From Aliiroseovarius sediminilitoris (lineage in GTDB: Bacteria; Pseudomonadota; Alphaproteobacteria; Rhodobacterales; Rhodobacteraceae), in the NCBI RefSeq assembly GCF_900109955.1, contig NZ_FOJB01000001.1, forward strand, positions 2,046,001 to 2,110,000: a stretch of DNA of 64,000 nt. The letters run 5' to 3'. The position numbers and the translations under genes are program-made. Shown one piece after another: positions 48,029 through 55,888 of the stretch. The notes below the pieces were generated by a model. It saw nothing but the letters and a program-made list of their open reading frames with translations, had not been told where the DNA came from and did not search any database. Numbering within the stretch: position 1 is the stretch's first letter; the number at the start of each line of letters is the position of its first letter.

Positions 48029-49540
48029 ATGGCTCTGACACCCTCGTTTGAGGATTTCGAAGCCGGTTGGAACGCCGGACGGAACCAAGTGCTCTACACC
48101 CGTCTGGCGGCCGATCTGGACACGCCGGTCAGCCTGATGTTGAAACTGACCGAGGCGCGGCGGGACAGTTTCATGTTGGAAAGCGTGACCGGAGGTGAAG
48201 TCCGGGGGCGGTATTCCATCGTCGGGATGAAGCCGGATCTGATCTGGGAGTGCCGGGGCGATCGCGCGCGGATCAACCGGCAGGCGCGGTTTGACGCCGA
48301 GGCGTTTGAGGATATGGCTGGCGACCCGCTGGACGCGTTGCGCGCGGTATTGGCGGAAAGCCGGGTTGACCTGCCCGCCGACCTGCCCGCCGCATCCGCC
48401 GGCCTGTTTGGCTATCTGGGCTATGACATGATCCGACTTGTCGAGCATCTGCCAGACGTGAACCCCGACCCGCTTGGCCTGCCCGATGCGATGATGATGC
48501 GTCCGTCGGTGGTGGCCGTGCTGGATGGGGTCAAAGGCGACGTCACGCTTGTGTCGCCTGCCTTTGTGGACAGCGGCCTGTCGGCCAAGGCGGCCTATGC
48601 TCAGGCCGCCGAACGGGTGATGGACGCGTTGCGCGATCTGGACCGGGCCGCCCCCGCCGAAACACGCAATCTGGGCGAGGCGCGCGAACTTGGGCCCTTG
48701 GTGTCAAATTTCTCTAAGGCCGATTATCTGGCAGCGGTGGAAACAGCCAAGGATTATATCCGCGCCGGTGATATTTTTCAGGTTGTGCCCAGCCAGCGCT
48801 GGACACAGAATTTTCCCTTGCCCCCGTTTGCGCTCTATCGCAGCCTGCGCCGCACGAACCCGTCGCCTTTCATGTTCTATTTCAACTTTGGCGGCTTTCA
48901 GGTGGTGGGTGCGTCGCCGGAAATTCTGGTGCGCGTCTTTGACCGCGAAGTGACAATCCGCCCGATCGCCGGCACCCGCCCGCGCGGCACCACACCCGAG
49001 GAAGACAAGGCCTATGAGTCCGATCTGATGGCCGATCAGAAAGAGCTGGCCGAGCATCTGATGCTCTTGGATCTGGGGCGCAATGATGTGGGGCGTGTGG
49101 CCAAGATCGGCACGGTGCGCCCGACCGAAGAGTTCATCATCGAACGCTACAGCCACGTGATGCATATCGTGTCCAACGTGGTGGGCGAATTGCACGAGGA
49201 TCAGGACGCATTGTCGGCGTTTTTCGCCGGAATGCCCGCCGGGACGGTTTCCGGAGCGCCAAAGGTGCGCGCGATGGAGATCATCGACGAATTGGAGCCG
49301 GAAAAGCGCGGCGTCTATGGCGGCGGCGTGGGGTATTTCAGCGCGGGTGGTGACATGGATATGTGTATCGCCTTGCGCACCGCCGTAGTGAAGGATGAGA
49401 AGCTCTATATTCAGGCCGGGGGGGGCGTCGTCTATGACAGCGACCCGATGGCGGAGTATGTAGAGACGGTGAACAAATCAAAAGCCATCCGGCGGGCGGC
49501 GGAAGATGCCGCGATGTTCACGGGTGGGGGAAACGGGTAA
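48029..49540 (+). CDS. trpE: Anthranilate synthase component I
   Basis: A 503-residue TrpE that makes anthranilate from chorismate with the TrpG amidotransferase. The N-terminal domain includes LMLKLTEARRDSFMLESV, carrying the LLES-type tryptophan-feedback element; the chorismate-binding domain starts with KADYLAAVETAKDYIRAGDIFQVV and contains PIAGTRPRGTTPEEDKAYE, LLDLGRNDVGRVAKIG and GTVSGAPKVRAMEIIDELE. GGAAAGGAAA precedes the ATG. The rest of the trp operon is not in the window. A copy of the intergenic repeat follows. Confidence 0.96.
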   Translation: MALTPSFEDFEAGWNAGRNQVLYTRLAADLDTPVSLMLKLTEARRDSFMLESVTGGEVRGRYSIVGMKPDLIWECRGDRARINRQARFDAEAFEDMAGDPLDALRAVLAESRVDLPADLPAASAGLFGYLGYDMIRLVEHLPDVNPDPLGLPDAMMMRPSVVAVLDGVKGDVTLVSPAFVDSGLSAKAAYAQAAERVMDALRDLDRAAPAETRNLGEARELGPLVSNFSKADYLAAVETAKDYIRAGDIFQVVPSQRWTQNFPLPPFALYRSLRRTNPSPFMFYFNFGGFQVVGASPEILVRVFDREVTIRPIAGTRPRGTTPEEDKAYESDLMADQKELAEHLMLLDLGRNDVGRVAKIGTVRPTEEFIIERYSHVMHIVSNVVGELHEDQDALSAFFAGMPAGTVSGAPKVRAMEIIDELEPEKRGVYGGGVGYFSAGGDMDMCIALRTAVVKDEKLYIQAGGGVVYDSDPMAEYVETVNKSKAIRRAAEDAAMFTGGGNG

Positions 49541-49553
49541 GGGCTGAGGGAAA

Positions 49554-49616
49554 GGGGCGTTGCCCCTCTGCGCGATGCGCATTCACCCCAGGATATTTGT
49601 TGCCAGAAGAAACAAC
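49554..49616 (+). repeat. Intergenic repeat, copy 3
   Basis: GGGGCGTTGCCCCTCTGCGC, then GATGCGCATTCACCCCAGGA, TATTTGTTGCCAGAAGAAAC and AAC: only a few positions differ from copy 1 at 35661. It fills the gap between the 3' end of trpE and the convergent DUF3179 gene, starting 14 bases after the trpE stop, so it could also act as the terminator there. Confidence 0.75.
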
Positions 49617-49619
49617 AGC

Positions 49620-50594
49620 TCAGTTGCCCAGCATCCATGTGCCATCGGGCCAGAAGGCGTGAAAGGCAAAGGCGAACAGCACGTCATGGGGTACATCGCG
49701 ACCCTGTGAGTCCCGCACGCGAATGGTGCCGACATCGCGGCCTTTGGCAATGCGCGCCGTGTCCAAAGCCGACGCTTGACCAGAGGTCCAGCTGATCGTC
49801 AGCCCGGCCTCGTCGATCCGGCCTGCCTTGGACAGGCGCGCCACTGGCCACGCGCGTTCACCAACACGAACGACGCGAGCCAGTGCAGGCACACCGTGAG
49901 GGGGGTTTTCGCCTGAAAAGAATGGGTATGGGCGGCTTCGGCTGTCATAGCCTGCATATGGGTTCTGGCCATATGGACGGCTTGCCGCGGGCTGATCCAT
50001 GACCAATCCATCGGGGTTGCGCTTGGCGAATTCGGCCCAGCTTTCCATCCAGGCCGGAAGCTGTTCCAGCTGCGATCCGGTGTGTAGTCCTACGATTCCT
50101 TCCCCAATGGCTTGTTGCCACCAGCTTTCGGTCTGGTGGTCATACATCACCATGTCCGAGTTTCTGAGCTTGCCCGTCACGCCGAAAGTCAGGGTCTGGC
50201 CCGCCACGCGGCGATCGAACACCAAGCCCGAGTTGCACAAGGGGCAAAAGGTCACGGCCACCGGAACCCCGCCGACGCGGTCATTCACGATCTCGTGCCA
50301 GGTCAGGTATCGCAGTGGATAGGCGCGGGGCGCGGCACCCTTCAATTCAAGCGTCAGCACTGGTTCGCGCGCACCCAGGCGCGTTTCGTCCCCGACATTC
50401 ACGAATTTCGGGTCAGTCAACGCCGGGATGCCGTCGCGACCGGGCCCGCCGGACAGAATCTCGGACCAATCGTCGACATTTGTTCGGGTGAAATCGGTTT
50501 TTGGAAACTCGGAGACCCAGTTTTTCGGTTCGGCGCGCAATTCATGCGCCCAAAGACCAAGACTGATGGTGAGCACCGTCAGGATGATACGCAT
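49620..50594 (-). CDS. DUF3179 domain-containing exported protein
   Basis: A 324-residue protein with a signal peptide (MRIILTVLTISLGLWAHELRA). It matches the DUF3179 pattern: RAYPLRYLTWHEIVNDRVGG, VAVTFCPLCNSGLVFDR with its CPLC pair, NSDMVMYDHQTESWWQQ and GYDSRSRPYPFF. The CPLC and nearby His residues resemble a metal or disulfide site, but no activity is known for the family. Its 3' end abuts the intergenic repeat after trpE. It is monocistronic as far as can be seen. Confidence 0.85.
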   Translation of the reverse strand: MRIILTVLTISLGLWAHELRAEPKNWVSEFPKTDFTRTNVDDWSEILSGGPGRDGIPALTDPKFVNVGDETRLGAREPVLTLELKGAAPRAYPLRYLTWHEIVNDRVGGVPVAVTFCPLCNSGLVFDRRVAGQTLTFGVTGKLRNSDMVMYDHQTESWWQQAIGEGIVGLHTGSQLEQLPAWMESWAEFAKRNPDGLVMDQPAASRPYGQNPYAGYDSRSRPYPFFSGENPPHGVPALARVVRVGERAWPVARLSKAGRIDEAGLTISWTSGQASALDTARIAKGRDVGTIRVRDSQGRDVPHDVLFAFAFHAFWPDGTWMLGN

Positions 50595-50693
50595 GGGGCC
50601 TCTCTTTCATGGGACTGTCCGAAGCTATCCTGACAGAGAAAGATGAGGCCCCATAGCCCCCTTCACAGGGGTTTGAGCGATCGTGCGCTGCGG

Positions 50694-51335
50694 TCAGTCG
50701 ACCACGCGCGCTTCGGTGATCACATCGGGCTGGCTGGTGACAGCGCCATTCTGCCCCTCGCCACGTTTGATGGCATGGACCACATCCATGCCTTGGGTCA
50801 CTTGGCCCACGACCGTATACTTTCCGTCGAGAAAGGGCCCAGGGGCGAACATGATGAAGAACTGACTGTTGGCAGAGTTCGGATTTTGCGACCGGGCCAT
50901 GCCGACGGTGCCTTCCACGAAAGGAACCTCCGAGAACTCGGCCGGCAGATCGGGATAGCGCGATCCCCCCATCCCGGCACGGCTGGCATCATTGGTATCG
51001 ACACGGCCAAATTCCACGTCGCCGGTCTGAGCCATGAAACCGTCGATCACCCGGTGAAACACCACATCGTCGTAAGCGCCTTCACGGGCCAGTTGGGCGA
51101 TCCGTTCAACATGTTTCGGGGCCAGGTCGGGACGCAGCGTGATCACCACTGTGCCCTGTGCCTGCCCTGCGATGGACAGCTCCAGTTTGGGGGCATCACT
51201 CAACGCCGACAAATCAACTTCGGCCGGTTCACGTGGCCAGAGGGTATAGATCGCGTAGCCCACGACCATCGTAACGCCGGCGAGGAATGCGATCCAGAAG
51301 ATCGTCCTGTCACGTTTGCCGTAGTCTTCAGACAT
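50694..51335 (-). CDS. Membrane-anchored cyclophilin-type peptidylprolyl isomerase
   Basis: A 213-residue protein. A single membrane helix near the N-terminus (IFWIAFLAGVTMVVGYAIYT) places the cyclophilin domain (from about residue 55) in the periplasm. The domain has VVFHRVIDGFMAQTGDV and SQNPNSANSQFFIMF, the active-site Arg and Gln/Phe region, but the final Trp that binds cyclosporin is replaced. It overlaps the preceding cyclophilin gene by 8 bp and so is made from the same mRNA. Confidence 0.92.
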   Translation of the reverse strand: MSEDYGKRDRTIFWIAFLAGVTMVVGYAIYTLWPREPAEVDLSALSDAPKLELSIAGQAQGTVVITLRPDLAPKHVERIAQLAREGAYDDVVFHRVIDGFMAQTGDVEFGRVDTNDASRAGMGGSRYPDLPAEFSEVPFVEGTVGMARSQNPNSANSQFFIMFAPGPFLDGKYTVVGQVTQGMDVVHAIKRGEGQNGAVTSQPDVITEARVVD

Positions 51336-51828
51336 CTGCCGCCACCTTGACCGAGATCATAACATCAGGCTCTGCTGGTGGCTCTCCACGGGTGATGGCG
51401 TCCACATGTTCCATGCCCGATGTAACGCGGCCATAGACAGTGTATTGTCCGTTCAGGAAATGGTTGTCCTTGAAGTTGATGAAAAACTGGCTGTTGGCCG
51501 AATTGGGGTTTTGCGATCTGGCGGCACCCAATGTCCCACGATCATGGGGCAGTTTCGAAAACTCGGCAGGCAGGTCGGGAAGCGACGAGCCGCCAGTGCC
51601 CGCACGGCGCAGGGTCATGGGGTCTTTGCCATTGGCCACGTCACCGGTTTGGGCCATGAAGCCTTCGATCACGCGGTGAAAGACAACGCCGTCATATTCG
51701 CCGGCACGGGCCAGTTCCTTCATCCGCTCGCTGTGTTTTGGGGCCACATCGGGCAGAAGTTCGATCACCACTGTGCCGCCTTTCAGCTCCATCACGATGG
51801 TGTTTTCGGGGTCTTTGTAATCGGCCAT
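51328..51828 (-). CDS. Cytoplasmic cyclophilin-type peptidylprolyl isomerase
   Basis: A 166-residue single-domain cyclophilin that speeds X-Pro isomerisation. The core motifs are VVFHRVIEGFMAQTGDV and SQNPNSANSQFFINF, and it lacks a signal peptide or helix, so it should remain in the cytoplasm. The start MADYKDPENTIV has GGAAGGAGG just upstream; a longer frame of 12 codons is rejected. Its 3' end overlaps the membrane-anchored paralogue, and together they form a two-compartment pair. It is divergent from pgk. Confidence 0.92.
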   Translation of the reverse strand: MADYKDPENTIVMELKGGTVVIELLPDVAPKHSERMKELARAGEYDGVVFHRVIEGFMAQTGDVANGKDPMTLRRAGTGGSSLPDLPAEFSKLPHDRGTLGAARSQNPNSANSQFFINFKDNHFLNGQYTVYGRVTSGMEHVDAITRGEPPAEPDVMISVKVAADV

Positions 51829-51989
51829 CTGGGCCTCCTTCCGGTTCGTCTGTTGGGTCTGCATTCGCGGGCCAACCTATGCCCCCACGGGGCAAGATGA
51901 AAGAGGCGACAGGCGCATTTTCATCACCATACCCGTTGACCCCGACCGGCTTTTGATGTGCAACTGCCCCGTAGCTGATGGAGGGACCA

Positions 51990-53180
51990 ATGGCCTGGAA
52001 AACACTCGACGATATGGATCTGGACGGCAAGGTTGTGCTGACGCGCGTGGATATCAACGTGCCGGTCGAGGATGGGAAGGTCACGGATGACACCCGCATC
52101 CAACGTATCCTGCCGACGATACGCGATATTCTGGACGCTGGCGGCAAACCGGTCCTGCTGGCGCATTTCGGACGTCCCAAAGGTCAACGCGTGCCGGAAA
52201 TGTCTTTGTCCGTGGTGCAACCGGCGCTGGAGGCTGCTTTGGGCAGCCCGGTCAAATTCGCCGAGGACTGCATCGGTGGCCCGGCCAAAAAGGCCGTCGC
52301 GGCGTTGCAGAGCGGCGAGGTTCTGTTGCTTGAGAATACGCGATTCCACGAGGGCGAAACCAAGAATGACGGTCTTTTCGCGGCATCACTGGCTGCACTT
52401 GGGAATGTCTATTGCAACGACGCGTTCTCGGCAGCGCACCGGGCGCACGCCTCGACCGAGGCATTGGCCCATTTGCTACCGTCTTGTGCAGGCCGGCTGA
52501 TGCAGGCCGAACTGTCGGCGCTTGAATCCGCTTTGGGCGATCCCGAACGCCCACTGGTCGCAGTTGTTGGTGGGGCCAAAGTTTCCACGAAACTCGACCT
52601 GTTGGGCAATCTGGTGGGCAAGGTGAACCAATTGATCATCGGGGGGGGCATGGCCAACACGTTCCTTGCCGCGCAAGGGATTGATGTGGGCAAATCGTTG
52701 GCCGAACATGACATGGCCGATACCGCACGCGACATTCTTGCAAAAGCCGAGGATGAAGGCTGCGAAATCATCCTGCCTTCGGATGTTGTCGTGGCCCGTG
52801 AATTTGCGGCGGGTGCGGCAAATGAAACGGTTGCCGCGGATGCCTGCCCGCAGGATGCGATGATTCTTGACGCGGGGCCGGACACAGTGGCCCGCATCGC
52901 CGAAGTGTTTGACGCCGCAAAAACGCTGCTCTGGAACGGCCCGCTTGGCGCGTTCGAGATCGAACCGTTTGATGCCGCCACCAATGCGGCCGCCAAGAAA
53001 GCCGCCGAACTATCGGCTGCGGGGCATCTTGTATCAGTCGCAGGAGGCGGCGACACGGTCGCCGCGCTGAACAAAGCCGATGCCGCCAAGGATTTCACCT
53101 ATATCTCGACCGCAGGCGGTGCATTTCTGGAGTGGATGGAAGGCAAAGAGCTTCCTGGCGTGGCGGCTCTTTCCGAATAA
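51990..53180 (+). CDS. pgk: Phosphoglycerate kinase
   Basis: A 396-residue glycolytic/gluconeogenic enzyme. [45 protein letters not shown] and [14 protein letters not shown] form the 3-phosphoglycerate side; [39 protein letters not shown] and [14 protein letters not shown] form the nucleotide side. GGAGG lies six bases before the ATG. It is followed by a strong terminator, so it is likely a single-gene unit; the class I aldolase gene is 0.7 kb downstream. Confidence 0.97.
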   Translation: MAWKTLDDMDLDGKVVLTRVDINVPVEDGKVTDDTRIQRILPTIRDILDAGGKPVLLAHFGRPKGQRVPEMSLSVVQPALEAALGSPVKFAEDCIGGPAKKAVAALQSGEVLLLENTRFHEGETKNDGLFAASLAALGNVYCNDAFSAAHRAHASTEALAHLLPSCAGRLMQAELSALESALGDPERPLVAVVGGAKVSTKLDLLGNLVGKVNQLIIGGGMANTFLAAQGIDVGKSLAEHDMADTARDILAKAEDEGCEIILPSDVVVAREFAAGAANETVAADACPQDAMILDAGPDTVARIAEVFDAAKTLLWNGPLGAFEIEPFDAATNAAAKKAAELSAAGHLVSVAGGGDTVAALNKADAAKDFTYISTAGGAFLEWMEGKELPGVAALSE

Positions 53181-53203
53181 ACCGCTGAATTAACTTAGTT
53201 TTG

Positions 53204-53236
53204 AACCCCGCGCCACCACTGGCGGCGGGGTTTTCT
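53204..53236 (+). terminator. Rho-independent terminator of pgk
   Basis: AACCCCGC pairs with GCGGGGTT, with an inner GCCA/TGGC stem, and is followed by TTCTTTTG. It starts 23 bases after the pgk stop. Confidence 0.85.
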
Positions 53237-53361
53237 TTTGCCTGATTTCTTGGCTTGACTATATTCTGAGTGTTTTAGTAGGTTATGGATATCAGCCAGT
53301 TGCCAACGCGACCAGCCGGAGAACTGCGAGCGACAAATGCTCATCCGACAGGAGCGCAACA

Positions 53362-53487
53362 ATGACCACCCCTTTCGAAGGCCCGCAACTGGCTCGAACC
53401 GACATTCCAACCCCGCTGCCCATCCTGCCAGGCCTGCGATCGCTGGCCACATGGATCGAAGCCTGCCTTGAAGGAGACCACAGATGA
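53362..53487 (+). CDS. 41-residue ORF overlapping hemP
   Basis: ATG at 53362 with AGGAG seven bases upstream opens 41 codons, MTTPFEGPQLARTDIPTPLP continuing to WIEACLEGDHR. The stop TGA overlaps the ATG of hemP as ATGA, and hemP itself has its own AAGGAG inside the end of this ORF. It was too short for automatic calling. The protein is soluble with no motif that I recognise. The 4-bp overlap and the two good ribosome sites argue that it is translated, perhaps as a leader coupled to hemP. Confidence 0.6.
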   Translation: MTTPFEGPQLARTDIPTPLPILPGLRSLATWIEACLEGDHR

Positions 53488-53654
53488 CCGCCCCCCTGCC
53501 CGCCTCGGCTTTTGACACGGCAAGCCAGACCACGCCGCCCAAGCACGACGCATTGGACCTGACCGGATATGGCAAGAAGGCTCAAATCGTGCTGAACAAC
53601 ATGGTCTATACCCTGACGATCACGCGTGCGGGCAAGTTGATTTTGACGAAATAA
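53484..53654 (+). CDS. hemP: Hemin uptake protein HemP
   Basis: A 56-residue protein ending VLNNMVYTLTITRAGKLILT plus K, which is the HemP family signature (Y-LRITR-GKLILTK). HemP proteins are small and linked to haem-uptake loci; in some species they regulate the haem receptor gene. The ATG overlaps the stop of the upstream 41-codon ORF and has AAGGAG seven bases before it. No TonB receptor or haem transporter is nearby, so hemP is solitary here. The AT-rich region 53250-53290 probably holds the promoter and an iron-responsive site. Confidence 0.85.
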   Translation: MTAPLPASAFDTASQTTPPKHDALDLTGYGKKAQIVLNNMVYTLTITRAGKLILTK

Positions 53655-53715
53655 CCTGTGCAATGGCGCGTGCCTGGCTGCGATCCCGCGCGCCTCATTC
53701 CCTGCGCGCCAAAGC

Positions 53716-53757
53716 TGGGGGCAAGGTCCACGACCGTTTCATTCCGCCTTGCCCCCA
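53716..53757. other. Perfect 11-bp inverted repeat after hemP
   Basis: TGGGGGCAAGG and CCTTGCCCCCA are separated by 20 bases. The arms are exact. It sits 62 bases after the hemP stop and 119 bases before the fba start. A terminator role is possible although no T run follows. Confidence 0.55.
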
Positions 53758-53831
53758 ACCTGATCTGACCGCCGCAATGTGAATTCTTCTTGTCTTCGTT
53801 AGCGCCAGCACAATTGCATGGTCCGGGCCAG

Positions 53832-53848
53832 TCCCCTAGAACAGGGGA
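53832..53848. promoter_or_regulatory. Dyad 27 bp upstream of fba
   Basis: TCCCCT and AGGGGA are separated by five bases (AGAAC). Close to the fba start, it would lie in the 5' untranslated region or at the promoter, and could be an operator. Confidence 0.35.
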
Positions 53849-53875
53849 TACTCACCGGATTGAGACAGGACCGAC

Positions 53876-54769
53876 ATGCCAAACCAAGCACAAATGAATA
53901 AGATCAAAGCCAGACAGGGCTTTATTGCAGCACTTGACCAGTCGGGCGGCTCGACGCCGAAGGCTTTGCGCCTTTATGGCATCGAGGAAGATGCCTACTC
54001 CAGTGAGGCCGAGATGTTTGACCTGATCCACGCCATGCGCACACGTATCGCGCAGGCCCCGGCTTTCTCCGGTGACAAGGTGATTGGCGCGATCCTGTTT
54101 GAAATGACAATGGACCGCGAGATCGCAGGGAAACCCACCGCAACCTATATGTGGGAAGAGCGCGGCGTTGTGCCCTTCCTGAAGGTCGACAAGGGGCTGG
54201 CTAACGAAGAAAACGGCGTGCAACTGATGAAACCGATGCCCGATCTGGATGCGCTTTGCGCGCGCGCCGTGAAGGCGGGCGTGTTCGGCACCAAGATGCG
54301 CTCGGTCATCAATGCGGCCAACGCCGATGGCATCAGGGCCAATGTCGCGCAGCAATTCGACGTCGCAAAACAAATCATGACCCACGGTCTGGTGCCGATC
54401 ATCGAGCCCGAGATCAACATCTCGATCTCGGACAAGGCGGCAGCGGAGGATCTGTTGCTGACCGAGTTGAAATCGCAACTCGACGCGCTTTCAGATGATC
54501 AAACTGTGATGCTGAAGCTGACCCTGCCCGAGACGCCGAACCAATACAGATCACTTGTGGATCACCCGCGCATTGCTGCCGTCGTGGCCCTGTCGGGCGG
54601 TTACAGCCGGGCCGAAGCCAATGCGCGGCTGAGCCAGAACACCGGTATGATCGCCAGTTTCTCACGCGCCCTGACCGAAGGACTGTCGGTCCAACAATCA
54701 GACGCAGAGTTCAACGCGACCATCGCGGACACGATCGACAGCATCTATCAGGCCTCGATCGCGGGCTGA
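53876..54769 (+). CDS. Class I fructose-bisphosphate aldolase
   Basis: A 297-residue class I (Schiff-base) aldolase of the bacterial short type. The start MPNQAQMNKIKARQGFIAAL is followed by DQSGGSTPKALRLYGI, AILFEMTMDREIAG, PFLKVDKGL, GTKMRSVINAANADGI and EPEINISI; a Lys in MLKLTLPE is a good candidate for the Schiff base. It interconverts fructose-1,6-bisphosphate with dihydroxyacetone phosphate and glyceraldehyde 3-phosphate. A terminator follows. With pgk 0.7 kb upstream it forms a loose glycolytic neighbourhood, but hemP and two dyads lie between them. Confidence 0.94.
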   Translation: MPNQAQMNKIKARQGFIAALDQSGGSTPKALRLYGIEEDAYSSEAEMFDLIHAMRTRIAQAPAFSGDKVIGAILFEMTMDREIAGKPTATYMWEERGVVPFLKVDKGLANEENGVQLMKPMPDLDALCARAVKAGVFGTKMRSVINAANADGIRANVAQQFDVAKQIMTHGLVPIIEPEINISISDKAAAEDLLLTELKSQLDALSDDQTVMLKLTLPETPNQYRSLVDHPRIAAVVALSGGYSRAEANARLSQNTGMIASFSRALTEGLSVQQSDAEFNATIADTIDSIYQASIAG

Positions 54770-54790
54770 TCCAGCGACAAGTCGTGCATT

Positions 54791-54826
54791 GCGCCCGTGG
54801 CTCACGCTGCGGGCGTTTGCGTTTGA
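54791..54826 (+). terminator. Terminator of the aldolase gene
   Basis: GCGCCCG pairs with CGGGCGT across a 12-base loop, followed by TTGCGTTTG. It starts 21 bases after the aldolase stop. Confidence 0.65.
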
Positions 54827-54973
54827 AATCCACCAGACCAGGTGCCGCCCGACCGCGTTCTGCATTTTCCGTAAAACCCTGCATACGCGTTTGGGAAGTG
54901 TAAGAGTAAGTGAACCGGTGAAAAGGCGCGTTCCATGGCCAGCACCCTTCTTGGCGGTGTCTCGATCAACGAG
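54827..54973. other. Stretch without a gene before the Hint fragment
   Basis: No frame with family-like sequence is seen. An ATG at 54935 opens a short frame (MASTLLGGVSINE) that runs into the Hint fragment, but an upstream Hint N-terminus with its Cys is not present. Confidence 0.4.
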
Positions 54974-55278
54974 GTTCAAATTGATCGCGGGAGAGCCGGC
55001 CATCAAAGCCGCTTTTGATCTCGCGCCAGCATCGCATTCTGTTTGAGGGAAAGATCGCCCAACGCATGTTCGGCACAAGTCAGATACTGGCCGCCGCAAA
55101 AGACCTTGCGGGATGCGAGGGCATCAGGGTGCTTCGCCCGGACACCGGCTTTTGCTATCTCCACGTTCTGTTGGATGATCACCAAATCCTGAACGCAAAC
55201 CGTATCGCAGCCGAAAGCCTGTATCTGGGATCGGAAGCCATGACGACCCTGCCCTTGCCCAAAAAAACCGCACGGTGA
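54974..55278 (+). pseudogene. Orphan C-terminal fragment of a Hint-domain protein
   Basis: After a frameshift near 55005-55014, the frame PLLISRQHRILFEG, AQRMFGTSQILAAAKDLAG, CYLHVLLDDHQILNANRIAA, ESLYLGSEAMTTL runs to a stop at 55278. This is block B (SRQHR) to the end of a Hint_2 domain and lines up with the intact protein at 22746 (SPQHRM, LFAEREVLVPAKHLL, YFHMMFDRHEVVFANKAA, ESFHPG). In the other frame upstream, VQIDRGRAGHQS fits the strand before block B. The first Cys and block A are gone, so self-cleavage is impossible and the gene is a remnant. Confidence 0.7.
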
Positions 55279-55377
55279 TTCGATTTGGGATTCACAACAC
55301 GAATCACCTGTGTCATAGTGCCTTTGCACCGTCCGAAAAGAGACGGGCAAGAGGCAGTACATACAGACAGGAAGCCT

Positions 55378-55680
55378 ATGGGCGCACCTCGTGCACAAGC
55401 TGGTTTTGGTGGGGCGATCTACTTCATAGTGATCGTGGGTCTTGGCCTTTACTTCACCTTTGCCAGTGTGCAGGGCGACTTTGGACTGTTCCGTCGCGTG
55501 CAAATCGAGGCTGAGACGCAAGCGCTTGTCAAAGAGCGTGATGTGCTCTCGGCCGAGATTGCTGCCCTGTCCAACAAGACACATCGTTTGTCCGACGACT
55601 ATCTGGATCTGGATTTGCTGGACGAGCAGGCCCGGTCGGTGCTGGGTATGGTGCGCGGGGACGAGGTTGTTCTGCGCTGA
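55378..55680 (+). CDS. ftsB: Septum formation initiator family protein (FtsB/DivIC-like)
   Basis: A 100-residue bitopic protein: a short cytoplasmic start, one membrane helix (GGAIYFIVIVGLGLYFTFAS), then a coiled-coil-like region (QIEAETQALVKERDVLSAEI) and an acidic end (DDYLDLDLLDEQARSVLGM). This is the FtsB/DivIC pattern, a partner of FtsL and FtsQ in the divisome. The ATG at 55378 has AGGAAG five bases upstream; a 31-codon extension is rejected. The position just before the pdh operon is common in alphaproteobacteria. Confidence 0.9.
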   Translation: MGAPRAQAGFGGAIYFIVIVGLGLYFTFASVQGDFGLFRRVQIEAETQALVKERDVLSAEIAALSNKTHRLSDDYLDLDLLDEQARSVLGMVRGDEVVLR

Positions 55681-55831
55681 ACGTCGTTAACCGGAATGGC
55701 AATCACTGTCGATCTTTCAACTCCACTACTGGAAAGCTGAACGGGTTTGCGGCCATGCGCGTGGTGCAAGGCTGCCATCCTGTCGCAACGTCAAGTTTTT
55801 GTCGACCGGAAAGCGCAGTTTCTGTATAAGA

Positions 55832-55849
55832 TAGTTTAATACTAAACTA
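55832..55849. promoter_or_regulatory. Dyad operator candidate in front of pdhA
   Basis: TAGTTTA and TAAACTA are perfect inverted arms around ATAC, 40 bp before the pdhA start. The AT-rich symmetric site overlaps a likely -10 element (TATAAGAT at 55825). This looks like a repressor site of MarR or GntR type for the pyruvate dehydrogenase operon. The regulator is not in the window. Confidence 0.5.
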
Positions 55850-55888
55850 CCGCCCATGCACCAGTTGACGCCAAGAGGAGGACGCCAA

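Noticed and set aside
55003-55584. Minus-strand ORF of 193 codons over ftsB and the Hint fragment
   Set aside because: Antisense to ftsB, whose membrane helix and coiled coil are clear, and to the Hint fragment; no motif of its own.
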